Assembly (NCBI GenBank): GCA_963730225.1
Contig: CAVSQX010000001.1
Span: forward strand, 992,001-1,056,000
Source of the DNA: CAVSQX01 sp963730225
GTDB lineage: Bacteria; Planctomycetota; Phycisphaerae; Tepidisphaerales; Tepidisphaeraceae
Length of the DNA stretch: 64,000 nt
Direction of reading: 5' to 3'
Shown: positions 18,354-26,437 of the stretch, piece after piece
How positions within the stretch are numbered: position 1 is the stretch's first letter
How the letters are laid out: each line of letters begins with the position of its first letter
Notes under the pieces: model-generated
The model's database searches: none
What the model saw: the letters and a program-made list of their open reading frames with translations, nothing else
What the model was told of the DNA's origin: nothing
Translations under genes and position numbers: made by a program

Positions 18354-19115
18354 ATGAACAGATGGGTTCGCGGAGCATGGCGATTGTTTCAGCCGGTGCG
18401 GTACACGCACGGCTGGCAGCGATTCTCACTGCCGCGGAAGTACGCCTGGTTTTTGAGCCAGTGGCGGCAATTCAACACATCGGGAGGAAATGCGAAGTTT
18501 GAACTGCTCTGCCCGTCGTTGAGCGACAGAGATCCGAATTCGCAAACCGGCGGCACGGATTATTTCTACCAGGATGTCTGGGCGTTGCGCCGCCTGGCGG
18601 CACTGGGGCCGACGGAACATCATGACATTGGCTCGCGCTTCGACGGATTCGTGGGCCAGGCGACGGCGATGTGTCGAATCATTTGCTGGGACATTCGCCC
18701 GCCGGGATTCAAGCTGGCGAATTTTGAATTCCGTTCGGGGAGCATTCTCGAATTGCCGGCGGCGGATCATTCGATTCAATCGATCTCATGTCTGCACGTC
18801 GCCGAGCACATCGGACTTGGGCGATACGGCGATCCGCTGGATGCGCGGGGAACGGAGAAAGCGATTCTGGCGCTTCAGCGCGTGCTGGCGCCGGGAGGCC
18901 AATTGCTGTACAGCATGCCGATCGGCCAGGAGCGAGTGGAGTTTAACGCTCAACGTATCTGGGATCCTCGGCGCGTAATCGACGTGGCCAAAGAGTTGCA
19001 ACTGATTGAATTCAGCGCGGTCGGCGATTCACGAGAGTTTGTGGAAAACGCCAGGATCGAGGACTTCGTTGCAAGCCGATACGCCTGTGGGTTGTATCGC
19101 TTCGGGCGGAAATAA
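18354..19115 (+). CDS. DUF268 family protein
   Basis: A 253-residue soluble protein. Landmarks are GGTDYFYQDVWALRRLAALGPTEHHDIGSRFDGFVGQA, DIRPPGFKLANFEFRSGSILELPAADHSIQSISCLHVAEHIGLGRYGDPLD and GGQLLYSMPIGQERVEFNAQRIWDP. The order resembles a methyltransferase-like fold (acidic DIGSR strand, later HVAEHIG), and DUF268 genes commonly sit in polysaccharide clusters. The activity is not established to my knowledge. The ATG at 18354 follows the acyltransferase stop by 18 bp with GGGGA just upstream. Confidence 0.8.
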   Translation: MNRWVRGAWRLFQPVRYTHGWQRFSLPRKYAWFLSQWRQFNTSGGNAKFELLCPSLSDRDPNSQTGGTDYFYQDVWALRRLAALGPTEHHDIGSRFDGFVGQATAMCRIICWDIRPPGFKLANFEFRSGSILELPAADHSIQSISCLHVAEHIGLGRYGDPLDARGTEKAILALQRVLAPGGQLLYSMPIGQERVEFNAQRIWDPRRVIDVAKELQLIEFSAVGDSREFVENARIEDFVASRYACGLYRFGRK

Positions 19116-19117
19116 AT

Positions 19118-19384
19118 TCACGCCGAAGCGCGGGTGGCCCGAATGATGCGCCAAACCGCCGCCGCGGCGAAGACGGTGATTCCTGATTCCGCCGCCGTTG
19201 GCAGAGGCACGGCAATCGGCTCGGCTAAACGACTGTCAGCCTGAACCGACCTGCCTGCACCGGGCGGATCGGACAGAATGAAAGGCGCGTGTGCCATTGC
19301 TCCCGCGCCATCTTGAGTTACGGCCGACGATTTGGCGGCAAATCCCGAACGTGCCAACCAATACCAATGCAATCGAGCTTCCAC
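19118..19384 (-). CDS. Possible small protein with a sorting-signal-like tail
   Basis: An 88-residue reading frame on the minus strand ends in AVPLPTAAESGITVFAAAAVWRIIRATRA. That is a PLPTA-type motif, a hydrophobic stretch and an Arg-rich end, the order seen in PEP-CTERM-like sorting signals. The remainder has no recognisable domain and no clear ribosome-binding site. It may be a remnant of a longer surface-protein gene or a chance frame. Confidence 0.3.
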   Translation of the reverse strand: MEARLHWYWLARSGFAAKSSAVTQDGAGAMAHAPFILSDPPGAGRSVQADSRLAEPIAVPLPTAAESGITVFAAAAVWRIIRATRASA

Positions 19385-20062
19385 GACATTTCATTGCCCC
19401 AACTCCTTCTTCCAATCACGGAGGCGGCGGGTATTGGAGTTACACGATCGCTGCAACGTTGGATAAGCAATTCTCAAACCGCGCTGGTGGAATCGTTCAA
19501 CGCCGGTTTCGGATTTGGGACGGAATTAGGGAGCTGCCCGGTTGATCGCAAGCGTGGGGGCAAATCACAAGCGCCCGCCGTCCAAGCAGTTGCATGAGGA
19601 GCTGGCATCCATGCAGGTCCATACAGAAAATAAATACTGGCAATTTGGGCGCGGGAACGGCGACGGCGCGCGTCGCTGCGACAGGTTGGCCCATTCGTCA
19701 GCCCTCACGCCAAACAGGCCCATGCGGTGAGAATGGGCAAATTTGAGGTTTTGCGATGACTTGAGGCATTTGCCATGAGTCGCGCGCAGTGTATGCAAAT
19801 GCGACCTCGGTGCCTTATCCGGCATCGCGCTGATGAGAGGAAAATCAGCGTGATGCCGTTGAGAACACGACGAACCACAAGTTAATGAAACCATCAATGC
19901 GGAATTTCAAGTGCAGTGTGATCTATCCTCTTCAAAGTCGACGTTGCATGTGGCATTTGCAAAAACGCTGGGTTCCGCGATTTCTTTGTGCAGAACTCCC
20001 CCCCATGGCGTACGAGGCGACTCTCCTCTACAATTACTCGCTTGAAACTCGAAGGAGTTGAA
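19385..20062. other. Gene-poor stretch
   Basis: About 680 bases without a supportable gene. Base composition is more even than in the flanking genes, and reading frames are short and unlike known families. A possible -10 box (TACAAT, 20029-20034) precedes the gene at 20063. I see no RNA gene, terminator or repeat array. Confidence 0.5.
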
Positions 20063-20548
20063 ATGCGACCTCCGTTGAAGCTGAATTCAATTGACCAGGA
20101 ACACCTCCAGGAGCTGTACAACGCCGGCGGCGTGGCGCGGGACGAGCTGCCTTACAGTGCGGAATTCGAGACGCTGTGGCAAGGTTTCCAAGACCGTACT
20201 TTCAAGAACGCCGACCGGGAGCAGCTTTTTGGAGCGCTGCTGAAGTATGTCCGCAGCGGCGGCAATGCGTCAAAGCCCCCACGACCAACCACGCTGACCG
20301 AGGAGCAGCTCAAGCAAGCCAAGCAGCTTCTCGCCCGCCATGGTAAAGCGGGCAAAGTATTGCCGTACAGCGAAGAGTTGGAAACGGCCCGCAAAGAGTT
20401 CGCCAAGGCGGCCGGGATCGAAGTGACGCCCGATGAGTTCTGGCACGCTATTGTGCGCATACAGGGCGCCAAACGTCGTCCGCCGGTTCGCAAGAAAGTG
20501 GCCGTTCCCGATGTCGACGGCGATGACGGCGCAGAAGATGAAGAGTAA
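20063..20548 (+). CDS. Protein with two tandem copies of a helical LPYS domain
   Basis: A 161-residue acidic, probably cytoplasmic protein. Two related units are visible: LPYSAEFETLWQGFQDRTFKNADREQLFGALLKYVRSG (about 29-66) and LPYSEELETARKEFAKAAGIEVTPDEFWHAIVRIQGAK (about 98-135). Both run LPYS-x-E-x-ET-x4-F and continue with an Asp/Glu-rich helix. The tail is DVDGDDGAEDEE. AAGGAG seven bases upstream supports the ATG at 20063. It ends 3 bp before the thiol-disulfide gene, so they are probably co-transcribed. I do not recognise the family. Confidence 0.65.
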   Translation: MRPPLKLNSIDQEHLQELYNAGGVARDELPYSAEFETLWQGFQDRTFKNADREQLFGALLKYVRSGGNASKPPRPTTLTEEQLKQAKQLLARHGKAGKVLPYSEELETARKEFAKAAGIEVTPDEFWHAIVRIQGAKRRPPVRKKVAVPDVDGDDGAEDEE

Positions 20549-20551
20549 TCG

Positions 20552-21705
20552 ATGGGCGCGCTCACCAGATCCATTCGGCCGTGGGCGGGAATCGCGATGA
20601 TTTTCCTGTCGGCTTGGGGGGCCATGCGGACCGCCAGGGCCGACCAGGGGCAAGCGCCGCCCGAACGATCAAGCAGATCGAAGCTGATCTCGCCGCCGCG
20701 GATCAAAACTTCACGACGAACTTTCGCTTTTCCCTTGCAGTTCTATTCAATCCCGAATTTCGGGATCAGATGAACAAAGAGGCCGCGCCCTACATCCAGC
20801 AGCGGCGATCGCTTGTGGCCGAATTGCAGGCCGCATCACCCAAGTCGGCGTCGCAGGCGTGGGTGAGCGACCTTCGCTTTCAGTTGCTCAAGAACGATGC
20901 GGAACTGGCCTACCTGGGTGACAAGGATGCGAGCAAGCGGCTCGATGAGCAGGCGGCGATGAGCGATGCGGCGCAAAGCACCGCGGGATTGCTCGGCCAG
21001 CAATTGGTCTCATGGTGGAATGGGTATGGCTCGCAGGACCAGCAGAGTGCGATCGTCGACAAGGTGGAACCGCTGGCAAAAGCGCAACCACGGAGCGACG
21101 AGATCGCGAGGACGCTGGTGATGATGGTCGATTCCAGCCCGGCGACGGCCCCGCTGGCGCATCGAATCAATTTGATCGTCAAAACAATGCACAGCGACTT
21201 TGCTTCGCGCTATACCAGTGAACGGGTTGGGAAGATTGGCGAGCCGATTACAATCAGCGGAATAACCTTCAAAGGCCCGTCGTTCTCAACCGATAATTGG
21301 AAAGGCAAAGTCATTCTGGTCGACTTTTGGGCCACCTGGTGCCCGGGATGTCAGCAAGAGGTTCCAAACGTGATCAAGCTGTATCAGCAGTATCACGATA
21401 AGGGGTTGGAGGTGGTTGGCATCAGCAGCGACACCGATCGTGCGGTGCTGGCGAGCTTTCTCAAAGACCATCCAGAAATGTCCTGGCCCCAACTGTTCTT
21501 TGCCAATCAGGCAGGGGCATGGCATCCCCTGACGAAGAAATTTGCGGTGAACGCGATTCCGAAGGAATTTCTGATCGATCGAAATGGAATTCTCCGTAGC
21601 GTGGACGGAGTGGGCGCAGCAGATCAGGTCGTACCGAAGCTGATTTCCGAGGCTGCCGCCGTTGCGATCAGCGATCGATCGCTGCAAGTGACCGCCTCCA
21701 GATAA
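20552..21705 (+). CDS. Exported TlpA/thioredoxin-like protein, frame-disrupted
   Basis: About 384 residues if one base is restored. The signal peptide (RPWAGIAMIFLSAWGAMRTARA) is encoded from 20552 in one frame. The remainder continues in another from about 20663 (RTIKQIEADLAAADQNF). The break sits at the C3 run 20660-20662 or the G4 just before it. A helical N-terminal domain is followed by a thioredoxin fold (about 235-370) with VILVDFWATWCPGCQQEVPN (CPGC redox pair) and the cis-Pro segment NAIPKEFLIDRNG. A periplasmic thiol reductase or peroxiredoxin-like role is likely; the partner is unknown. Confidence 0.82.
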
Positions 21706-21729
21706 GTTACGCGAGATAGCCTGGCTGCC

Positions 21730-21758
21730 TTGGTGGGTGCTCTCGAACTCCCTATAAT
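21730..21758 (+). promoter_or_regulatory. Sigma70-like promoter of the nitrite/sulfite reductase gene
   Basis: TTGGTG (21730-21735), a 17-base spacer and a perfect TATAAT (21753-21758) lie 43 bases before the TTG start of the reductase gene. Confidence 0.6.
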
Positions 21759-21800
21759 CCGGTATAGAAGTAGGGATTTGTTTATGCGAGGACGGCAAAG

Positions 21801-24047
21801 TTGAACTGGAAAGAAAAGCTTAGCGGACAATTGCCGCTGAATCTGGAACCGGAGATCGACGCCTTCGAGGCGCAGATCGCGCTGCGCAAGGCGGGGAAGA
21901 TCGACGAAAAAGTATTCGCCGAGACGCGCCTTCGCCGCGGAGCCTACGGCCAGCGCTACGACAACGCCCAGCGCCACGACGGTTTGAAAACGCAGAAGCT
22001 TCCGTACGGTCCGCTGACCAAAGGCCCCGACACGTTCTGGGATGCCCCGGGCATGCAGCGGATTAAAATTCCCTACGGGGGGCTGAATCCGAAGCAGATG
22101 ATCGCCCTGGCGGAGCTGGCCGAGGAATACTCGGACGGAATTTCGCACATCACGACGCGGCAGGACATTCAACTGCATTACGTGCACATCGACGACACGC
22201 CGGATTTGTTCCGCCGGCTGGCGGCCGTGGGAATCACGACGCGCGAAGCGTGCGGCAACAGCGTGCGGAATGTGACGGCGTGCCCGCTGGCGGGTGTGTG
22301 CCAGACCGAAACGTTCGACGTGACGCCGTACGCAAAGGCGTGCGCCTTCTATCTGCTGGGGCACCGCGATATTCAGGATTTCGGGCGGAAATTCAAGATC
22401 GCATTCAGCGGCTGCGAGCACGAAGCGTGCGCGCTGGTGTCGCTGCACGATCTTGGCGGGATTGCCAAGATGCGCGACGGGCGGCGCGGATTTGCAATTT
22501 ATGTCGGGGGCGGACTGGGCGCGGTGCCGCATCAGGCCAAGCTGTACGATGAATTCGTGCCGGAGGAGGATCTGCTTCCGCTGGCGCGGGCGATCGGGCG
22601 GGTTTTTGCCCGGCTGGGCGAAAAGCGAAATCGCAATCGCGCCCGGCTGAAATTTCTCGTGCACAAGCTGGGGATCGATGAATTTCGCCGGCTGGTTCAG
22701 GAGGAAATCAAGACGATGCCGCCCGATCCGTCGTGGCGGCAGCACTTCGACGAGATTCCGAAATTCGAGGAAACCAAGCCCGCCTGGCAGGGTGTTCAAC
22801 TCAACGGGCAAAAACGCCCCGAAGGTTTTGACGAGTGGGCCGCGACCAATGTGTACCAGCAGCGGCAAAGCGGGCACGTGGTGGTTACCGTCACGTGCCC
22901 GCTGGGGGATCTCAGCTCGGATCAGATGCGGGCGCTGGCCGGCATTTCGGCGCGGTACTGCGGCGGAAACGCGCGAACCACGGTGGAGCAGAACATTGTT
23001 TTGCGATGGGTTTCACAAGGCAAGGTGATCGATCTGTACAAGGAGCTACAGGTGATCGGATTATCCGAAAGCGGCGCGGGGACGATCGTGGATGTCGTCG
23101 CGTGCCCCGGCACCGACACGTGCAAATTGGGGATCGCCTCCTCGCGCGGGCTGGCGGGAGAATTGCGCCGGCGATTGGCGACGCAAAGCGCGACGCTGGA
23201 CCAGGCGATTCGCCGGCTGCGGATCAAAGTGTCGGGCTGCTTCAACAGTTGCGGGCAGCATCACGCGGCCGACATCGGTTTTTACGGCAACAGCCGCAAC
23301 GTCGGGAATTACACGGTTCCGCATTTTCAGGTGATGCTCGGCGGACAATGGAGCCACAACGCCGGCAGCTACGCGCTGGCGATGGGATCGGTGCCGAGCA
23401 AGCGAATTCCGGAGTTGGTCAGCGCGTTGACCGGCCAATACCTGAGCCAGCGCCAGGGCGAGGAAACATTTCAGGCGTGGTGCCAGCGGATCGGTAAGAA
23501 GGAGCTGAAATCGATCGTGGAAAAATTCGCCCCGGTGCCGGCGCACAAAGACGATGCGTCGTTTTACAGCGATTGGGGCGATCCGCGGGAATTCACCATC
23601 GGCGACATGGGCACGGGTGAATGCGCCGGCGAAGTCGTCACGTTACAGCAGTTCGGCTTCACGCAGGCCGAGAGCGAAGCGTTTGAGGCGCAGCTTCTGC
23701 TGGACGGCGGGCAATTCAAGGCGGCCGATGAGAAGGCGTATCAGGCGATGCTGACGGCGGCCAAAACGCTGGTGCAGATTCAGTGGCTGGATGTGCCGGA
23801 CGATCCGAATGTGATCGTCGAGGAGTTTCGCAAGCGGATGGTCGAGCCGAAATTGTTCTGGGATACGTATCACGCGGATCAGTTCAGCCGGTATCTGTTC
23901 GTCCGCCATGAAGGGCCGGATGCGCGCTTCACAATGGACACGGCCCACAAGCTGGTGGAGGAAGCGAATCTGTTCATCGACGCGGCCCACAAATGCGATC
24001 TGAAAATCCGCCAGCAGAATGCCCAGCGCACGCCGGCGACGGTGTGA
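21801..24047 (+). CDS. Siroheme-dependent nitrite/sulfite reductase (ferredoxin type)
   Basis: A 748-residue enzyme for six-electron reduction of nitrite or sulfite. It contains the duplicated NIR/SIR half-domains: SDGISHITTRQDIQLHYV in the first and CGGNARTTVEQNIVLRWV in the second. The siroheme/[4Fe-4S] ligands are present as ACPGTDTCKLG (Cys435, Cys441) and SGCFNSCGQH (Cys480, Cys484). Sequence alone does not decide between nitrite and sulfite. It starts with TTG. Residues from about 600 form an extra helical domain (TLVQIQWLDVPDDPNVIVEEFRKRM, then MDTAHKLVEEANLFIDAAHKC) that looks HEPN-like and is not part of the basic reductase. Confidence 0.9.
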   Translation: MNWKEKLSGQLPLNLEPEIDAFEAQIALRKAGKIDEKVFAETRLRRGAYGQRYDNAQRHDGLKTQKLPYGPLTKGPDTFWDAPGMQRIKIPYGGLNPKQMIALAELAEEYSDGISHITTRQDIQLHYVHIDDTPDLFRRLAAVGITTREACGNSVRNVTACPLAGVCQTETFDVTPYAKACAFYLLGHRDIQDFGRKFKIAFSGCEHEACALVSLHDLGGIAKMRDGRRGFAIYVGGGLGAVPHQAKLYDEFVPEEDLLPLARAIGRVFARLGEKRNRNRARLKFLVHKLGIDEFRRLVQEEIKTMPPDPSWRQHFDEIPKFEETKPAWQGVQLNGQKRPEGFDEWAATNVYQQRQSGHVVVTVTCPLGDLSSDQMRALAGISARYCGGNARTTVEQNIVLRWVSQGKVIDLYKELQVIGLSESGAGTIVDVVACPGTDTCKLGIASSRGLAGELRRRLATQSATLDQAIRRLRIKVSGCFNSCGQHHAADIGFYGNSRNVGNYTVPHFQVMLGGQWSHNAGSYALAMGSVPSKRIPELVSALTGQYLSQRQGEETFQAWCQRIGKKELKSIVEKFAPVPAHKDDASFYSDWGDPREFTIGDMGTGECAGEVVTLQQFGFTQAESEAFEAQLLLDGGQFKAADEKAYQAMLTAAKTLVQIQWLDVPDDPNVIVEEFRKRMVEPKLFWDTYHADQFSRYLFVRHEGPDARFTMDTAHKLVEEANLFIDAAHKCDLKIRQQNAQRTPATV

Positions 24048-24058
24048 GCGGTTTTTCC

Positions 24059-24655
24059 ATGCACAAATTCGCGATCAAATTTTTCGCTTCCGCCGACTCC
24101 GACACCATTACCGGCCACGAGATCGTGCCGATTTTTCAGCGATGGATTCAGGAGCAGTCGTTGCCGGGGCATCTGCTGATCGACGCGGCGGATTACAGCC
24201 ACGTTTTCGCCGGGCCGGGCACGGTGCTGATTTCGTCGCAGGCGAACATTCACATGGACCGCGGGCAAAATCGGCTGGGATTGCTGTACGTTCGCAAGCT
24301 GCCGTTCGAGGATGCGTCCAGTTTCAGCGAGAATCTGCGGGCGGCATTCGCGGAAGCCCTCAAGGCGGCGGTGAAGATGGAGCAGGCGCTGGACGGACGA
24401 TTGAAATTCCGTGGCGACGAAGTCTCGATTCGCTTGAACGATCGGCTGGCGGCTCCGAACACGATTGAAACCTTCACCGAGCTGCGCGGGGAGTTCGAGG
24501 CCGTGGCCCGGGAATTCTTAGGCAATGCGAAGGTGGAATACGTCGAGCCGTTGGCCGACACGCTGCTGGAGGTGCGAATCACCAGCGAGGATTCTGGGCC
24601 GCTTTCATCGATACTGGAACGAACGCATGACGCCGCCAACGTGGGACGCGGTTGA
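24059..24655 (+). CDS. Conserved hypothetical protein downstream of the reductase
   Basis: A 198-residue soluble protein. The N-terminal half (HKFAIKFFASADSDTITGHEIVPIFQRWIQEQSLPGHLLIDAADYSHVFAGPGTVLISSQANIHMD) and the segment GQNRLGLLYVRKLPFED are strongly patterned, suggesting an enzyme-like alpha/beta domain. No catalytic motif is recognisable. It starts 11 bp after the reductase stop and overlaps the methyltransferase start by 29 bases, so the three genes are one transcription unit. A role accessory to nitrogen or sulfur assimilation is inference only. Confidence 0.65.
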   Translation: MHKFAIKFFASADSDTITGHEIVPIFQRWIQEQSLPGHLLIDAADYSHVFAGPGTVLISSQANIHMDRGQNRLGLLYVRKLPFEDASSFSENLRAAFAEALKAAVKMEQALDGRLKFRGDEVSIRLNDRLAAPNTIETFTELRGEFEAVAREFLGNAKVEYVEPLADTLLEVRITSEDSGPLSSILERTHDAANVGRG

Positions 24656-25306
24656 CCGCTACATCGCCGATTTGCTGATTCGGCCCGATCCGGCTCTGGA
24701 TGCGGCGCTGGCCGACAGCGCGGCGGCGGGCTTGCCGTCGATCAATGTCTCGCCGGTGCAGGGAAAACTTCTTCAGATTCTGGCGCGGAGCATCGGCGCA
24801 AAAAAATCCTGGAAATCGGCACGCTCGGCGGGTACAGCACGATCTGGCTGGCGCGAGCATTGCCCGCGGGCGGTCGATTAATCACGCTGGAATTTGAGCC
24901 GAAGCACGCTGCGGTCGCCCGCAAGAACATCGCCCGCGCGGGATTGGCGGATGCGGTGGAGATTATTCTCGGCTCGGCATTGGAAACGCTGCCGCGGCTG
25001 GCGGGGGCAAATCGCGGGCCGTTCGATTTGATTTTCATCGACGCCGACAAGCAGAGCTACGCGGAATATTTTTCATGGGCGATGAAGCTGTCGCGCGTCG
25101 GCACGCTGATTATCGCCGACAATGTGATCCGCAAGGGGGCCGTGATCGACGCCGCCAGCGACGATCCGCGCGTGCAGGGGGTGCGGAAATTCAACGAATT
25201 GGTGGCCGGCGAGCCGCGCGTCAGCGCGACGGCGATTCAAACCGTCGGCAGCAAGGGGTACGACGGATTCGTGATGGCCGTGGTCGTCGCCGATCAATCG
25301 CGGTAG
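24627..25306 (+). CDS. Class I SAM-dependent O-methyltransferase, frame-disrupted
   Basis: About 226 residues if one base is added, matching the family-3 (caffeoyl-CoA-like, catechol) O-methyltransferases. SPVQGKLLQILARSIGAKK lies before the break. In the next frame come ILEIGTLGGYSTIWLARAL (SAM-binding glycine loop), RLITLEFEPKHAAVARKN, FDLIFIDADKQSYAEYFSWA (metal/SAM Asp residues) and GTLIIADNVIRKGAV. The break is at the A7 run 24800-24806; A8 restores the frame. That run is also in phase as a possible A-AAA-AAA slippery heptamer. The 3' end overlaps the convergent sigma gene by 13 bases. Confidence 0.85.
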
Positions 25307-26361
25307 TTGGGGAAGAAACCGATCGTGTAGCCGTCGGGCGTTGTCACGGTGAAATTGCGCAGCGTGTGATCGTCGGCGAACGGGCTGACCTGGATCGCTT
25401 CGGCCGCGATCGCGCTTCGGTGAGCGGTCAGCGCCTGGGGACCGCCGTTGATCCAGAAGAACAGACCGACGCCCGGTGACGGGCGGGAGCCTTCGGCGTC
25501 GGAGGCCCGGCGCAGCCAGATTCGCCCCGCCCCGCCCACCAGGCTTGCCCGCGGGAGCCGGCCCATGGCATCGGGTGTTTCCCGCCAGCGCGGCTGGAAG
25601 CCGAGCTTCTGGAAAAAGTCGATGTTGGTTTCCACGTCCTTCACGCAAAACTCGGCGCTGACAACGGGGAATTCGCTGATTTTGGCTTGTTCGGCCATGG
25701 CAATCGTTCCTTTGGCGAGCAGATCAATTCGTTTCCTGCGGCCGGTCCTAATGAGCGGCGCGCGGGCGTCCGCGGTGATTTTCATTTTTCCGATCAATTC
25801 ATCGGGAATCGCCTCGATTCCATCCTGCAACAACAATTGGCGGATCGCCGCCAGGGCGCGAGTGACCCGTTTGTGCGCCGCTTCGGGAGAGATCGCCAGT
25901 GAGTGGGCGATCGCGGTGAAATTCTCGCCGAGAAAGAATCGACGAACCACGGCGTCGCGGTCGGACGCGGGTAGCCGGGCGATCGTCGATTCGAGCAACC
26001 CGACCAGCTCGCCGTCACCTTCGGCAGTGCTGGATTCACGGGTCCGACCTTCCAAGCCGGCCCACGTTTCGTGCCGAGCCCGGCGGGCGCACGACCGCAG
26101 GGCTCGGGCACAGGCGAAATGCAACACTTCAAAGAGCCAAGCCGCCAGCGATCGCTGACCGGACCCGATGAGCCGCCTGCCCTGCGTCGCCAGCACGACA
26201 AAGACGGCTTGCGTGGCGTCATCGGCGAGGTGATCGTCGCGCAGTCGGCGGCGGGCGGTGGCAAAGATCCAGCCGGCGTGTCGCTGCGTCAGCCGGCTGA
26301 AGGCCAACTCGTCGCCGTGGCGATGATACGCGCGGAGCAACTGGAAATCGGAAATCTCCAC
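25294..26361 (-). CDS. ECF sigma factor fused to a C-terminal VOC (glyoxalase-like) domain
   Basis: A 355-residue protein. Residues 1-190 are an ECF sigma factor: region 2 (FSRLTQRHAGWIFATARRRLRDDHLADDATQAVFVVLA), a long linker, and region 4 (RLPASDRDAVVRRFFLGENFTAIAHSLAISPEAAHKRVTRALAAIRQLL). Residues 225-355 are a VOC domain (VVSAEFCVKDVETNIDFFQKLGF, then LRNFTVTTPDGYTIGFFPNYRD). An in-frame ATG at 25698 (residue 222) has AAAGGA eight bases upstream, so the VOC part could also be made alone. The domain may sense a small ligand. No anti-sigma gene adjoins it. Confidence 0.82.
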   Translation of the reverse strand: MEISDFQLLRAYHRHGDELAFSRLTQRHAGWIFATARRRLRDDHLADDATQAVFVVLATQGRRLIGSGQRSLAAWLFEVLHFACARALRSCARRARHETWAGLEGRTRESSTAEGDGELVGLLESTIARLPASDRDAVVRRFFLGENFTAIAHSLAISPEAAHKRVTRALAAIRQLLLQDGIEAIPDELIGKMKITADARAPLIRTGRRKRIDLLAKGTIAMAEQAKISEFPVVSAEFCVKDVETNIDFFQKLGFQPRWRETPDAMGRLPRASLVGGAGRIWLRRASDAEGSRPSPGVGLFFWINGGPQALTAHRSAIAAEAIQVSPFADDHTLRNFTVTTPDGYTIGFFPNYRD

Positions 26362-26437
26362 GAGCGTCTTATACTATGGATAAATGCCCGGTGAACGGCG
26401 ATGCGGACAAGTGAGAATCGGAGAATTATCCGCCATC

